Positions 35,655-44,504 of a DNA stretch of 64,000 nt are shown piece by piece. Numbering within the stretch: the stretch's first letter is position 1; the number at the start of each line of letters is the position of its first letter. The position numbers were made by a program, and so were the translations under genes. The DNA comes from Methylobacterium sp. WSM2598 (GTDB taxonomy: Bacteria; Pseudomonadota; Alphaproteobacteria; Rhizobiales; Beijerinckiaceae): the NCBI RefSeq assembly GCF_000379105.1, contig NZ_KB900609.1:4866785-4930784 (forward strand), in the 5' to 3' direction. Under the pieces are notes generated by a model. The model did no database searches. It was not told the DNA's origin and was given only the letters and a program-made list of their open reading frames with translations.

Positions 35655-36881
35655 ATGAACCATCCGTTCGGTGACCGGGAGCATCGCGCCCCGGCGATCC
35701 TGGCCGGCCTCGCGGCTCTCGGCATGGCCGCGATGCTGATCGGGAGGGGGCTCTTCCACGACGCCGGGTCGAATTCCTACGGCGCCCTGGCGGATGCCCT
35801 GCTGCACGGCCGAGTCTGGGTCGAATCCTGTCCGGAGATCGACTGCGCGCGGTTCGACGGGCGCACCTACATCGTGTTTCCGCCCCTGCCGGCGCTCGTC
35901 GCCATGCCGTTCGTGGCGTGGTTCGGCTTTCCGGGCTTCAAGGGATTCGTGCTGCTGGGCCTCGCCCTCTCGACGCTGAGCCTGCTGATCTGGAGCCGGA
36001 TCTTCGGGGCGCTCGCCGTCGATCGCCGCGACGCGCCCTGGCTGATCCTGGCGCTCGCCTTCGCGAGCCCGCTCTTCCAGGTGACGCTGCGGGCCGACGG
36101 CGTCTGGTTCTTCGCGCAGGTGGTCGGGTTCCTGATGACCAGCCTGAGCCTGTGGGCGGTCGTCTGCCGGGGCTCGTTCGCCCTGGCATGCCTGTTCGCG
36201 GCCCTGGCCTTCCTGTGCCGCCAGATGACGATCCTGTATCCGCTCTTCCTGCTGGCCGTCGCGCTGCCGCCGGGGGCGCCGCTCCGCGCGGGCCTGCGCG
36301 GGCTGGCCGGCCCCCTCGCGCGCGGGGCCGTCCCGCTCGCGGCCGCGCTCATCCTGGTCCTCGCCTACGATGCGGCCCGCTTCGGCAACCCGCTCGAGAC
36401 CGGCTACGCCTTCATCGACAACCCGGACAGCCAGGGATTCATCTGGCGGCGCCTCAGCGAGATCGGGCTCTTCTCGCCCAAATACGCGCTGTTCAACGCG
36501 GTCTATCTCCTCCTCCAGGGCGTGCATGTCGAGTTCGGGGGGCCGTACCGGACCGAGATCATCGGACTCGACAAGGCCGGCGTCGCGCTGGCAGTGTCGA
36601 GCCCGTGGATCCTGCTCGCCGCCTGCGCGAGGATCGACCGCGTCTTCGCCGCGGGGGCGGCGGTGATCGGCCTGATCGCCGGCACCACCCTGCTCTACCA
36701 CTCGAACGGCGCCGAGCAGATCGCCACGCAGCGCTACACGCTCGACTGGCTGCCCATCCTGCTGGTCCTGATGCTGCGCGCCCCGCGTCCGGCCGCCTTC
36801 GCGGCCCTGCCGCTTCTGGTGACCTGGGGCGTGGTCACGAACGCGGCCTTCGCCTTCCTCGCGAGCGTCTACCGCCTGTGA
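35655..36881 (+). CDS. Polytopic membrane protein, GT-C-like, 408 aa
   Basis: About ten hydrophobic segments. After the first helix comes an extracytoplasmic loop with HDAGSNSYGALADALLHGRV, and DGRTYIVFPPLPAL, an arrangement seen in GT-C mannosyltransferase-like proteins. A GGGGACAGGCAG ribosome-binding site precedes the ATG. It may be an envelope glycosyltransferase that uses lipid-linked sugar, but no catalytic motif is decisive. It converges on the HAD-UbiA gene. Confidence 0.75.
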   Translation: MNHPFGDREHRAPAILAGLAALGMAAMLIGRGLFHDAGSNSYGALADALLHGRVWVESCPEIDCARFDGRTYIVFPPLPALVAMPFVAWFGFPGFKGFVLLGLALSTLSLLIWSRIFGALAVDRRDAPWLILALAFASPLFQVTLRADGVWFFAQVVGFLMTSLSLWAVVCRGSFALACLFAALAFLCRQMTILYPLFLLAVALPPGAPLRAGLRGLAGPLARGAVPLAAALILVLAYDAARFGNPLETGYAFIDNPDSQGFIWRRLSEIGLFSPKYALFNAVYLLLQGVHVEFGGPYRTEIIGLDKAGVALAVSSPWILLAACARIDRVFAAGAAVIGLIAGTTLLYHSNGAEQIATQRYTLDWLPILLVLMLRAPRPAAFAALPLLVTWGVVTNAAFAFLASVYRL

Positions 36882-36942
36882 GGAGCGGACGGGCCGGGAT
36901 CCGCGCCCGGCCCGCGACGCAGAGGTCCCGGGCCGCCGGCCC

Positions 36943-38438
36943 TCACGGCGGCCCGTCCGGCAGGCCGAGCGCCGCCGCCGCGAAGGCGAGGGCGGCGGCG
37001 AGCCCGAGCAGGAGGCTGGGGCGGTCCCTGAGCGCGAACACCACGGGATCGTCGTTCAGCTGGCCCCGCCCCGCGATCAGCCAGATTCGCCCGATGAACA
37101 GCAGGAGGAGGGGCGGGAAGGCCCAGAGCGCCCGGGGCGCCGCCAGCGCGGCGGTCTGGAACGCGTCGAGCACCAGGTAGAGGATGAAGATCACGATGCT
37201 GGCGAGGCCGGCCGCGATGCCGAGCGCGAGCACGACCGGCTCGTCGGCCGGCAGGTAGCCCCGCCCGCCGACGACGCTCAGCCCGCGCTCGGCCGCGCCG
37301 CGCAGCTCGGTGTGCCGCTTGGCGAGGGCCAGCGAGGTGAACAGGAACATCGAGAAGGAGAGCAGCCTGGGCGACCAAATCACCGCCGCGGCGGTGATGC
37401 CGACCGCGAGGCGCAGGGTGAACAGGCCCCCCAGGGCGAGCGCGTCGAGGATGGGGGCGCGCTTGAGGGCCAGGGAATAGGCCAGGGTGAGGACGAGGTA
37501 GGCCAGCACGGCGGCGAACACCCCGGGACCGGCCCCGGCCGCGAGCCCGAGGCCGAGCGCGAGGCCCGCCGCGAGGGCGAACAGGCCGTGGGGAGGGGCA
37601 GGTCCCCGCTCGCGAGGGGCCGGCGGCGCTTCGACCAATGCGCGCGGTCGTGGGGGAGGTCCCAGAGGTCGTTCAGGAGGTAGCTCGCCGACGCGACGAG
37701 GCCGAGGGCCAGGAAGGTGAGGACGGCACGGCCCCAGGCGGCCGGGTCCCCGGCTTTGCCGCCGAGCACGAGGGGCAGGACGACGAGGCCGTTCTTGGCC
37801 CATTGATGGAGCCGCGCGGCCCGCGCGAGGGCGCGCGGTCGCGACGGGCCCTCGATCGCGGTGACGGGGCGGCCGAGGGCGCGGACGGCCCGCACCACGC
37901 CCGGGGCGGCCCCGACGAGCGCCGCCTCCCTGGCGCGGGCGAAGACCGGCTGGTCCGCGCCGGCCGCGCCCGCATACGCGAACCCCTCCGGGAACAGGTC
38001 CGCCAGCCGCGCCGCCCTGGCCTCACCCGGCAGCGCGAGCGCCGCGTCGGGCGCGAGCACGCGGGTGCCGGCGGGGAGGCGCTCCGCGACCCGCCGCGCC
38101 AGGGCATCGTCCTCGGTAAGGAGCCAGATGGGACACCCGCGCCGGGCCCGCGCCTCCGCGAAGGCCAGGGCCTCCTCGTTGAGCGGCCGGGCCGCCCCGG
38201 CGAGGGCCGCCGCCCGCGCGACGCGGTCTTCCAGGACGGCGCGCCCGCCTGGCCCCCGGAGCAGGAGCGTGAGAACCCCCGGGGTGTCGGATCGCAGGAG
38301 GGAGAGCGCGCCCTCCAGGAGCGCGCTGCCGCCCTGGAGCGCGTCGTCGAGGCCGATGACCAGGGGAAGCGAAGGCCGAGGCTGGGCGTGTTCGGCGGAG
38401 ATGCGGGAGGCAGCGTCGGCGGAAAGCGGATGGGTCAT
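36943..38438 (-). pseudogene. HAD-UbiA prenyltransferase (DPPR-synthase-like), frameshifted
   Basis: The 5' frame starts at 38438. It encodes a degenerate HAD-like half (VIGLDDALQGG in place of DxDGTL) followed by the UbiA start: HQWAKNGLVVLPLVLGG and the first Asp-rich motif NDLWDLPHDRAHWSKRR. At PLASGDLPLP the homology moves to another frame that continues HGLFALAAGLALGLGLA, then AYSLALKRAPILDALALGGL (second motif) and about six membrane helices to 36943. The break is at a run of four G (37590-37593); adding one base restores a protein of about 498 residues. UbiA-HAD proteins attach prenyl chains to sugar phosphates or quinone rings. It is either a pseudogene or an assembly error. Confidence 0.82.
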
Positions 38439-38640
38439 ACGTCGATCTCACGCGAATGCCGCGCGGCGCGGTGCCGATGCCGCGCTCTGACCGAGACAGG
38501 CTGATGCCATGATCCGTGCGCTTGAGGGTCGCCGCGAGGCAGCGCAGGGGTCCGGCGTTGCCTCGGTCACGCTCAATGACCTTAGGGAAGAGATTTTGCA
38601 AGACGGAGCTGTCCGGGACGAGCGCCGGCCCGGGCGGGTG

Positions 38641-38758
38641 CGGCCGGGGCGATCCACCTCCGCGTCGCCCGCACGGTCGCGGGCGACGCGATCCGACCGA
38701 TCGGCGCCGCGCCCGCGGCGGCGCGCTTCGTGAGCCTCCCGGTCGGCGCGCCGCCGGT
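38641..38758 (+). pseudogene. Degraded duplicate of part of the downstream ABC permease gene
   Basis: This 118 bp stretch aligns base for base without gaps to 39818-39935 inside the permease gene, with only scattered mismatches, and in frame reads AGAIHLRVARTVAGDAIRPI, where the gene has AGAIHLLVARTVAGYAIRAV. The flanks do not align. It is a relic of a former neighbouring copy or of a partial duplication. Confidence 0.8.
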
Positions 38759-39198
38759 GGCACCCTCATCGCGCGGACGCGGGGCGCTCGCCGTCGCACC
38801 GGTTCAGGAGGCTGCGGCGTTCTTCTTCAGGATGGCGGGCGTGCAGGTGCCGTCATGCGTCAGGTCCTGTTCGCGTTTGTACAGCCAGGATAGATAATCA
38901 TGGATCGAATTCGTTGGAATTTCACCGTTCCCACTGTGAAACTCAACCTTCTCTGCCTCGCCTGTTCGAATTATTTAATTTATGTACTCTCCTTCCAAAA
39001 GCTGCGAGCAGGATGGACCCTGCATCCGGCAGGTTCGGAAGCGGCCGACGTCGCGCGGCGGCGGCTGTCGCCCGGGTCAGGCCCGTCGCCCGCATCCCCG
39101 CCCTTCGTCCCGCGGCCCGGATTTCGCTAAGCTCCCGGGCGTATCTCCGATCCGCGCCGGATCTCCTGATTCCATCCCCCGCCGAGGAGCCCCGCCCC
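38759..39198. other. 440 bp upstream of the permease operon, with an A+T-rich core
   Basis: No gene is visible. About 38880-39010 is markedly A+T-rich (for example GAATTATTTAATTTATGTAC) compared with the surrounding DNA. This suggests a promoter region or foreign insertion. A GAGGAG ribosome-binding site precedes the GTG at 39199. Confidence 0.45.
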
Positions 39199-40257
39199 GT
39201 GATCCGCCTCGAGCCGCGCAGCGGGACGCCGCCGCTCCTCGCCCTCGCCGTGCCGGTGGCCGCGGGCCTCGTCGCCCTGGCGCTCGCGGCGATCCCGATC
39301 GCCGCCGCGGGCGCGCCGCTGCCGCGCGCCTATGCGAGCCTGATCGAGGGCGCGCTCGGCTCCCGCTTCGCGCTGGCCGAGGTGCTCACCCGGGCCACCC
39401 CCCTCATCCTCACGGGGCTCTCCGCCGCGATCGCCTTCCGGGCTCGGCTCTACAACATCGGCGCCGAGGGCCAGCTCTATACCGGTGCCCTCGCGGCCGT
39501 CGCCGTGGGGGCCGGGGCCGTCGAGGGGCCGCCCGCCCTGATGATCCCCCTCGTCCTCGCGGCCGGCGCGCTCGCGGGCGCCCTGATGATGCTCGGCCCC
39601 ACCCTCGCCCGGGTGGCGCTCGGCGCCGACGAGGTCGTCACCACGCTCCTCCTCAACTTCGTCGTCCTGCTCCTCGTCCAGATGATGATCGAGGGGCCGA
39701 TGAAGGACCCGATGAGCCTCGGCTGGCCGCAATCCGAGCCCGTCGTCGAGGCCGCCCAATGGCCCAAGCTCGTCGCGCGCACCCGCCTCCACGCGGGGCT
39801 CCTCCTCGCCCTGGCGGCGGCCGGGGCGATCCACCTCCTCGTCGCCCGCACGGTCGCGGGCTACGCGATCCGGGCGGTCGGCGCCGCGCCCGCGGCGGCG
39901 CGCTTCGTCGGGCTCCCGGTCGGCGCGACGCTCGTCGGCGTCGGCGCCCTCTCGGGAGCGCTGGCGGGACTCGCCGGGGCGGGCGAGGTCGCGGGCGTGA
40001 AGGGCTTCCTCGCCGCCGACCTCTCGCCCGGCTACGGCTACGCGGGCATCGTCGTCGCCATGCTGGCCGGGCTCTCGCCGCTCGGCACCGTGGCGGCGGC
40101 CGTCTTCGTGGCGGCGGTGTTCGTCGGCGCCGATTCCATGAGCCGGGCGGTCGGGGTGTCGAGCTACATCGCCAACCTCATCGTCGCCATGGCGCTGATC
40201 GCCGTGCTGGTGGCCGGGCTCGTGACCCGCTACCGGGTGCGGATCGGGAGGGCGTGA
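39199..40257 (+). CDS. BMP-family ABC transporter permease 1 (YufP-like)
   Basis: A 352-residue inner-membrane permease with about nine or ten helices. It has the BPD_transp_2 signature RLYNIGAEGQLYTGALAAV near 90-110, typical of nucleoside or purine transporters with Bmp-type binding proteins. GTG start at 39199, preceded by GAGGAG. It is followed four bases later by the second permease and then a deaminase. The binding protein and ATPase normally encoded immediately upstream are absent; only a short relic of this same gene lies there. The energy-coupling ATPase must be supplied elsewhere, or the system is inactive. Confidence 0.88.
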   Translation: MIRLEPRSGTPPLLALAVPVAAGLVALALAAIPIAAAGAPLPRAYASLIEGALGSRFALAEVLTRATPLILTGLSAAIAFRARLYNIGAEGQLYTGALAAVAVGAGAVEGPPALMIPLVLAAGALAGALMMLGPTLARVALGADEVVTTLLLNFVVLLLVQMMIEGPMKDPMSLGWPQSEPVVEAAQWPKLVARTRLHAGLLLALAAAGAIHLLVARTVAGYAIRAVGAAPAAARFVGLPVGATLVGVGALSGALAGLAGAGEVAGVKGFLAADLSPGYGYAGIVVAMLAGLSPLGTVAAAVFVAAVFVGADSMSRAVGVSSYIANLIVAMALIAVLVAGLVTRYRVRIGRA

Positions 40258-40261
40258 CCCC

Positions 40262-41206
40262 GTGCAGAGCCTCCTCGACATCCTGCTCACCGTCACCTTC
40301 TGGGCCGCGGCCCTGCGCATCGCCACGCCGCTGATCTTCGGGGTCGCGGGCGCCGTGCTGTGCGAGCGGGCGGGCGTGCTCAACCTCGGCATCGAGGGCA
40401 TCATGACGGCCGGGGCCATGACGGGCTGGCTCGCCGTGCATCTCGGCGCCGGCCTCTGGGGCGGGGTGCTGGTCGCGGCGCTCACGGGCGCGCTCCTCGG
40501 GCTCCTCCTCGCCGGGCTCACGGTCGGGCTCTCCCTCTCCCAGCACGTGAGCGGGCTCGCCGTGACCCTGCTCGCCACCAGCGCCGCCTCGTTCGGCTAC
40601 CGGCTCGCCCTGCCCGGCGCCGCCACGCCGCCGCGCATCGTGCCCTTCGCGCCCCTCGACCTGCCGCTCCTGTCCGACCTGCCGCTCGTCGGCCCGATCC
40701 TGTTCCGGCAGACCGCCCTGACCCTGTTGGCGCTCGCGCTCGTGGCGGCGCTGGCGTGGTTCCTCGCCCGCACGCCCCTCGGCCTCGCCGTGCGGGCGGT
40801 CGGCGAGAACCCGGCCGCCGTCGAGGCGCAGGGCATCCCCGTGCGGGCCCTGCGGACCGGCGCGGTGGTGGCGGGCTCGGCCCTGATGGCGGTGGGCGGC
40901 GCCTTCCTGACGCTGTCGGCCTTCAACGCCTTCTTCTTCGAGATGGTGGCCGGGCGCGGCTGGATCTGCATCGCGCTCACCGTCTTCGCGGGCTGGCGGC
41001 CCGGCAAGGCGCTGCTCGGGGCCGTGCTGTTCGGCGCCTTCGACGCCTTCCAGGTCCGGCTGCAGCAGGTCGCGGGCGGGATCGTGCCTGGGCAGGTCTT
41101 CCTGATGCTGCCCTACCTCCTGTCGATCGCGGCGCTCCTGGTCGGGGCCCGCCACGCCCGGGCGCCCCGGGCCCTGATGATCCCCTATCGCCGCGGAGAG
41201 CGCTGA
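40262..41206 (+). CDS. BMP-family ABC transporter permease 2 (YufQ-like)
   Basis: A 314-residue permease that pairs with the preceding one. It has the family motif AGVLNLGIEGIMTAGAMTGW (about 36-55) and AVRAVGENPAAVEAQGIPV, which contains the EAA-like contact with the ATPase. About eight to ten helices. GTG start four bases after the upstream stop; the deaminase gene begins four bases after this one ends, so all three are co-transcribed. Likely substrate: nucleobases or nucleosides. Confidence 0.9.
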   Translation: MQSLLDILLTVTFWAAALRIATPLIFGVAGAVLCERAGVLNLGIEGIMTAGAMTGWLAVHLGAGLWGGVLVAALTGALLGLLLAGLTVGLSLSQHVSGLAVTLLATSAASFGYRLALPGAATPPRIVPFAPLDLPLLSDLPLVGPILFRQTALTLLALALVAALAWFLARTPLGLAVRAVGENPAAVEAQGIPVRALRTGAVVAGSALMAVGGAFLTLSAFNAFFFEMVAGRGWICIALTVFAGWRPGKALLGAVLFGAFDAFQVRLQQVAGGIVPGQVFLMLPYLLSIAALLVGARHARAPRALMIPYRRGER

Positions 41207-41210
41207 CCTC

Positions 41211-42509
41211 ATGGACATCGACCTCATCCTGCGCCGCGCGACCCTGCCGGACGGGCGCCGGGACCACGACATCGCGGTCGCGGGCGGGCGGATCGTCGGG
41301 ATCGCGCCGGGCATCCCGGGCCCGGCCGGCGAGGAGATCGACGCGGCCGGCCAGCTCGTGACGCCGCCCTTCGTCGATTGCCACTTCCACATGGACGCGA
41401 CGCTCTCCCTCGGGCACCCGCGCCTCAACCTGTCCGGCACGCTCCTCGAAGGCATCGCCCTCTGGGGCGAGCTGAAGCCGCTCCTCACCGAGGAGGCGGT
41501 GATCGCGCGGGCGCTGCGCTACTGCGACCTCGCGGTGGCGCAGGGGCTGCTCGCGGTGCGCTCCCACGTCGACGTCTGCGACGACCGGCTGCTCGCGGTC
41601 GACGCCCTGCTCGCCGTCAAGAAGCAGGTCGCGCCGTACCTCGACCTCCAGCTCGTCGCCTTCCCGCAGGACGGCTATCTGCGCGCGCCCGGCGCGGCGC
41701 GCAACCTGGAGCGCGCCCTCGACCGCGGCGTCGAGGTGGTGGGCGGCATCCCGCATTTCGAGCGCACCGCGGAGGAGGGGGCCGAATCCCTGCGCCGCCT
41801 GTGCCGGATCGCGGCGGAGCGGGGGCTGCGCGTCGACATCCACTGCGACGAGACCGACGATCCCCTGTCGCGCCACGTCGAGACGCTCGCCGCCGAGACG
41901 GTGCGGCACGGGCTGCAGGGGCGGGTGGCGGGCTCGCACCTCACCTCCATGCACTCGATGGACAATTACTACGTCTCGAAGCTGCTGCCCCTGATGGCGG
42001 AGGCGCAGCTGCGGGTGGTGGCGAACCCGCTCATCAACATCGTGCTCCAGGGCCGGCACGACAGCTACCCGAAGCGCCGCGGCCTCACCCGCGTGCCCGA
42101 GGCGCTGGCGGCGGGGCTCACCGTCGCCTTCGGCCAGGATTGCTGCATGGACCCCTGGTACAGCCTCGGCGCGGCCGACATGCTCGACGTTGCCCATATG
42201 GGCCTGCACGTGGCGCAGATGACCGGGCGCGACGCGATGCGGGCCTGCTTCGCGGCCGTGACGACCCAGGCCGCCGCCGTGATGGGGCTTGAGGATTATG
42301 GGCTGCATGTCGGCGCCCACGCGGATCTGGTGCTGCTGCAGGCCCGCGACCCGATCGAGGCGATCCGGCTGCGCGCGACGCGGCTCGCGGTGATCCGCCG
42401 CGGCCGGGTGGTGGCCCGCACCCCCGCCCGGGCGGCCGCCCTCGCCCTGCCGGGACGGCCCGAGCGGGTCGATCCGGCGGCCTACGCGCCGGAGGCGGCC
42501 GGGGCGTAG
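41211..42509 (+). CDS. Cytosine-deaminase-like amidohydrolase
   Basis: A 432-residue metal-dependent hydrolase. Metal ligands are in DCHFHMD (His58, His60), HCDE (His211, with Glu214) and SHLTSMH (His243), and the general Asp is in FGQDCCMDPWY (Asp310). This set matches CodA-type cytosine or isoguanine deaminases rather than adenosine deaminase. Its operon position after two nucleobase-type permeases suggests uptake and deamination of a pyrimidine or modified base for use as nitrogen source. Related enzymes act on creatinine or isoguanine, so the exact substrate is open. Confidence 0.85.
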   Translation: MDIDLILRRATLPDGRRDHDIAVAGGRIVGIAPGIPGPAGEEIDAAGQLVTPPFVDCHFHMDATLSLGHPRLNLSGTLLEGIALWGELKPLLTEEAVIARALRYCDLAVAQGLLAVRSHVDVCDDRLLAVDALLAVKKQVAPYLDLQLVAFPQDGYLRAPGAARNLERALDRGVEVVGGIPHFERTAEEGAESLRRLCRIAAERGLRVDIHCDETDDPLSRHVETLAAETVRHGLQGRVAGSHLTSMHSMDNYYVSKLLPLMAEAQLRVVANPLINIVLQGRHDSYPKRRGLTRVPEALAAGLTVAFGQDCCMDPWYSLGAADMLDVAHMGLHVAQMTGRDAMRACFAAVTTQAAAVMGLEDYGLHVGAHADLVLLQARDPIEAIRLRATRLAVIRRGRVVARTPARAAALALPGRPERVDPAAYAPEAAGA

Positions 42510-42539
42510 GACGGGAGCGGGCGCGCCGGCCGACCCGGA

Positions 42540-43469
42540 TCACTCCTGCGCGTCCTCGCCGGCCGGCACCTCGGCCTCCTCGCGCCGGGCGGCCCGGGTC
42601 GCCCGCGCCCGCTCGGCCTCCCGCAGGCGCCGCCGCCGCATCTCCAGCCCCTCCCGGGTCGGCGGCCACCAGCCGCGGCGCACGTCGTCCGGGCGCGCGG
42701 CGGAGAGAACCTCCGCGAGTTCGCGGAAATCCGGCATCCGCCACCAGCCCCACACGAAGGTCCGGCCCTTCGGCAGGGGCGCCACCGCGTGCGGCAGGTC
42801 CTCGCGCGCGATCGGCTCCGCGTCGAGGGCCTCGAACACCACCACGCCGTAGGCCGCCGTCTCGACCGGGACCCCGAGGGGCGGCAGGTCGTCCATCGGC
42901 ACCGGGTGACGCTGGCGCCGCCGCTCGCGCTCGGCCGCGGGATCGCGGGCCGCCTCCCGGCGGGCGCGCTTCGCCTCGGGCTCGTTGCGGGCGGCCGCCT
43001 CCTCGATCACCGGCCAGACCGCCTTGAGCGCCTCGTAGGCCCGCCACGGCACCCGCCACGCCCGCACCGCCGGGTCCCAATGGGCGGCGGAGATGCCCCG
43101 CAGGGTCTCCACCACGGTGCGCGAATAGGGGGTGCGCACGATCAGCCCCTCGGGGCTCGGGTCGAGGTAGCGGCTCACCAGCGGCTCGAAGGCGTAGGCG
43201 TCGCGGCCCTTCGCGTCGCCGTGGGCGTCGCGCGCCGACATCTCCCGCCCGATCCAGGCGTCGACCCGCCGCTCGGCCGTGGTGCCCGGGACGAACCAGC
43301 GCCGCGTCGCGCGGCGGAACTTCGCGGTCGGGAAGGTCTCGCGGAAGCGCGCGATCAGGTCGCGGTCGAAGGGCATCGCCACCAGCACCCCGGGGCGCTT
43401 GCCCGTCCCCGGCGCGACTGAGAAGCCGGCGCCGCGCTCGACCGCCCCCTCGACCGCCTCCGGCTCCAT
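42540..43469 (-). CDS. Conserved hypothetical protein with HARP-like repeats, 309 aa
   Basis: No signal peptide or membrane helix. Two segments look alike: FRRATRRWFVPGTTAERRVDAW and WDPAVRAWRVPWRAYEALKAV. Each has the pattern of a basic stretch, an aromatic and W-x-VP that resembles the HARP domain of the annealing helicase SMARCAL1 and of some bacterial DNA-processing proteins. The C-terminus is a charged helix rich in Arg and Glu. It ends 30 bp from the deaminase gene on the opposite strand and starts 5 bp from the end of the PRC-barrel gene, so it is probably in an operon with it. A DNA-related function is only suggested. Confidence 0.65.
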   Translation of the reverse strand: MEPEAVEGAVERGAGFSVAPGTGKRPGVLVAMPFDRDLIARFRETFPTAKFRRATRRWFVPGTTAERRVDAWIGREMSARDAHGDAKGRDAYAFEPLVSRYLDPSPEGLIVRTPYSRTVVETLRGISAAHWDPAVRAWRVPWRAYEALKAVWPVIEEAAARNEPEAKRARREAARDPAAERERRRQRHPVPMDDLPPLGVPVETAAYGVVVFEALDAEPIAREDLPHAVAPLPKGRTFVWGWWRMPDFRELAEVLSAARPDDVRRGWWPPTREGLEMRRRRLREAERARATRAARREEAEVPAGEDAQE

Positions 43470-43473
43470 GGCC

Positions 43474-43911
43474 TCAGGCCGGGTCCGGCCGGCCGCGGCC
43501 CCAATGGGCGTCGACCCGCGGCCCGAAGCCCGGATCCGCGAAGGCGTCCTCGCCCGGACCCTGGCTCGGCGCCCCCGCCAGCGCGTCCACGTCGAGGTCG
43601 ATCACGTAGCCGCCGAGCCGGACATCGTAGGTCAGCGCCCGCCACGGCACCGGATGGTAGCTCTCGCCGAGGCCGAGGAAGCCGCCGAAGGACAGGACCG
43701 CGTAGGCGACCTGCCCCGACACTTTATCGACCATGAAGTTGTAGATCGTACCCAGGCTCTCGCCCTGGCGATTGTAGACCGCGGTGCCCTCGACCTTGTT
43801 CGAGGCGATCAGCCGGCGGGTCTCGTCGAGGGCGACGCCCTCGGCGGTCGGGTCGAGCTCCATCGAGCCCGGCGCGCGCAGGCTTCGTTCGGTCGGCAGG
43901 TCGGTCGGCAT
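43474..43911 (-). CDS. PRC-barrel domain protein, 145 aa
   Basis: The PRC-barrel fold spans about 30-110: SNKVEGTAVYNRQGESLGTI, then MVDKVSGQVAYAVLSFGG, FLGLGESYHPVPWRAL, and YVIDLDVDALAG. These domains bind proteins or RNA and are common, small and cytoplasmic in Methylobacterium. The start used is the ATG at 43911, which has GGAGAG about 8 bases upstream; a Met at 43926 (MERREM) is also possible. Downstream on the same strand, five bases away, is the HARP-like gene. Confidence 0.85.
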   Translation of the reverse strand: MPTDLPTERSLRAPGSMELDPTAEGVALDETRRLIASNKVEGTAVYNRQGESLGTIYNFMVDKVSGQVAYAVLSFGGFLGLGESYHPVPWRALTYDVRLGGYVIDLDVDALAGAPSQGPGEDAFADPGFGPRVDAHWGRGRPDPA

Positions 43912-44006
43912 CTCTCGTCTCTCCATCTCACCCCTGGGGAACCGGACCCCCGTCGGACGGTTCCGGGCGCTTCCGCGCCTGCGGGCGCTCTGGCGCCCGC
44001 GGCCCC

Positions 44007-44456
44007 TCAGCGCTCCCGGGCTTCCTCCGCCTGAGTCGCGGCGGCGCTGCGCACGTCGCGACTCGCCAGGGTCATCTCGACGGCGAAGACCCCGAGCGCG
44101 CACAGGGTGAACACGATCGCGGCGCCGAACAAGGCGAAGAGCACGCTCGCCACGCCCGTGTCGCGCAGCGCCCCCACGAACAGCGTCAGCACCGCCCCGC
44201 AGGTCGCCACCCCCGCGAGCGCCGCCAGCACCACCGCCGCGTCCAGGGCGAGGCTGCGCCGCCGCAACTCCGCGAGCCGCGCCACCTCGTTCGTGCGGCC
44301 CGACAGCCTCTCGACCTGGTCGGCGATCCGCGCGTGGCGCGTCGACAGGACGCTGAGCAGCGTCGCGAGGCCGCTGAGCAGGAAGACCGGCGTCAGCGCC
44401 ACCTGGATGATGTGCGCGGTCGAATCGAGGGCCGAGAGGTCGGCGGGAACGGGCAT
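44007..44456 (-). CDS. DUF2721 family membrane protein, 149 aa
   Basis: Three or four helices. The N-terminal IIQVALTPVFLLSGLATLLS followed by VLSTRHARIADQVERL is the family hallmark, then come two long hydrophobic segments (VVLAALAGVATCGAVLTLFV and SVLFALFGAAIVFTLC). The tail is charged. ATG at 44456. Found across proteobacteria; no function is established. Confidence 0.82.
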   Translation of the reverse strand: MPVPADLSALDSTAHIIQVALTPVFLLSGLATLLSVLSTRHARIADQVERLSGRTNEVARLAELRRRSLALDAAVVLAALAGVATCGAVLTLFVGALRDTGVASVLFALFGAAIVFTLCALGVFAVEMTLASRDVRSAAATQAEEARER

Positions 44457-44504
44457 GCGGGGCTCCGGTCGGCGGGCCCGCCTTCCGCCCGGCGCGGGCC
44501 CGGG

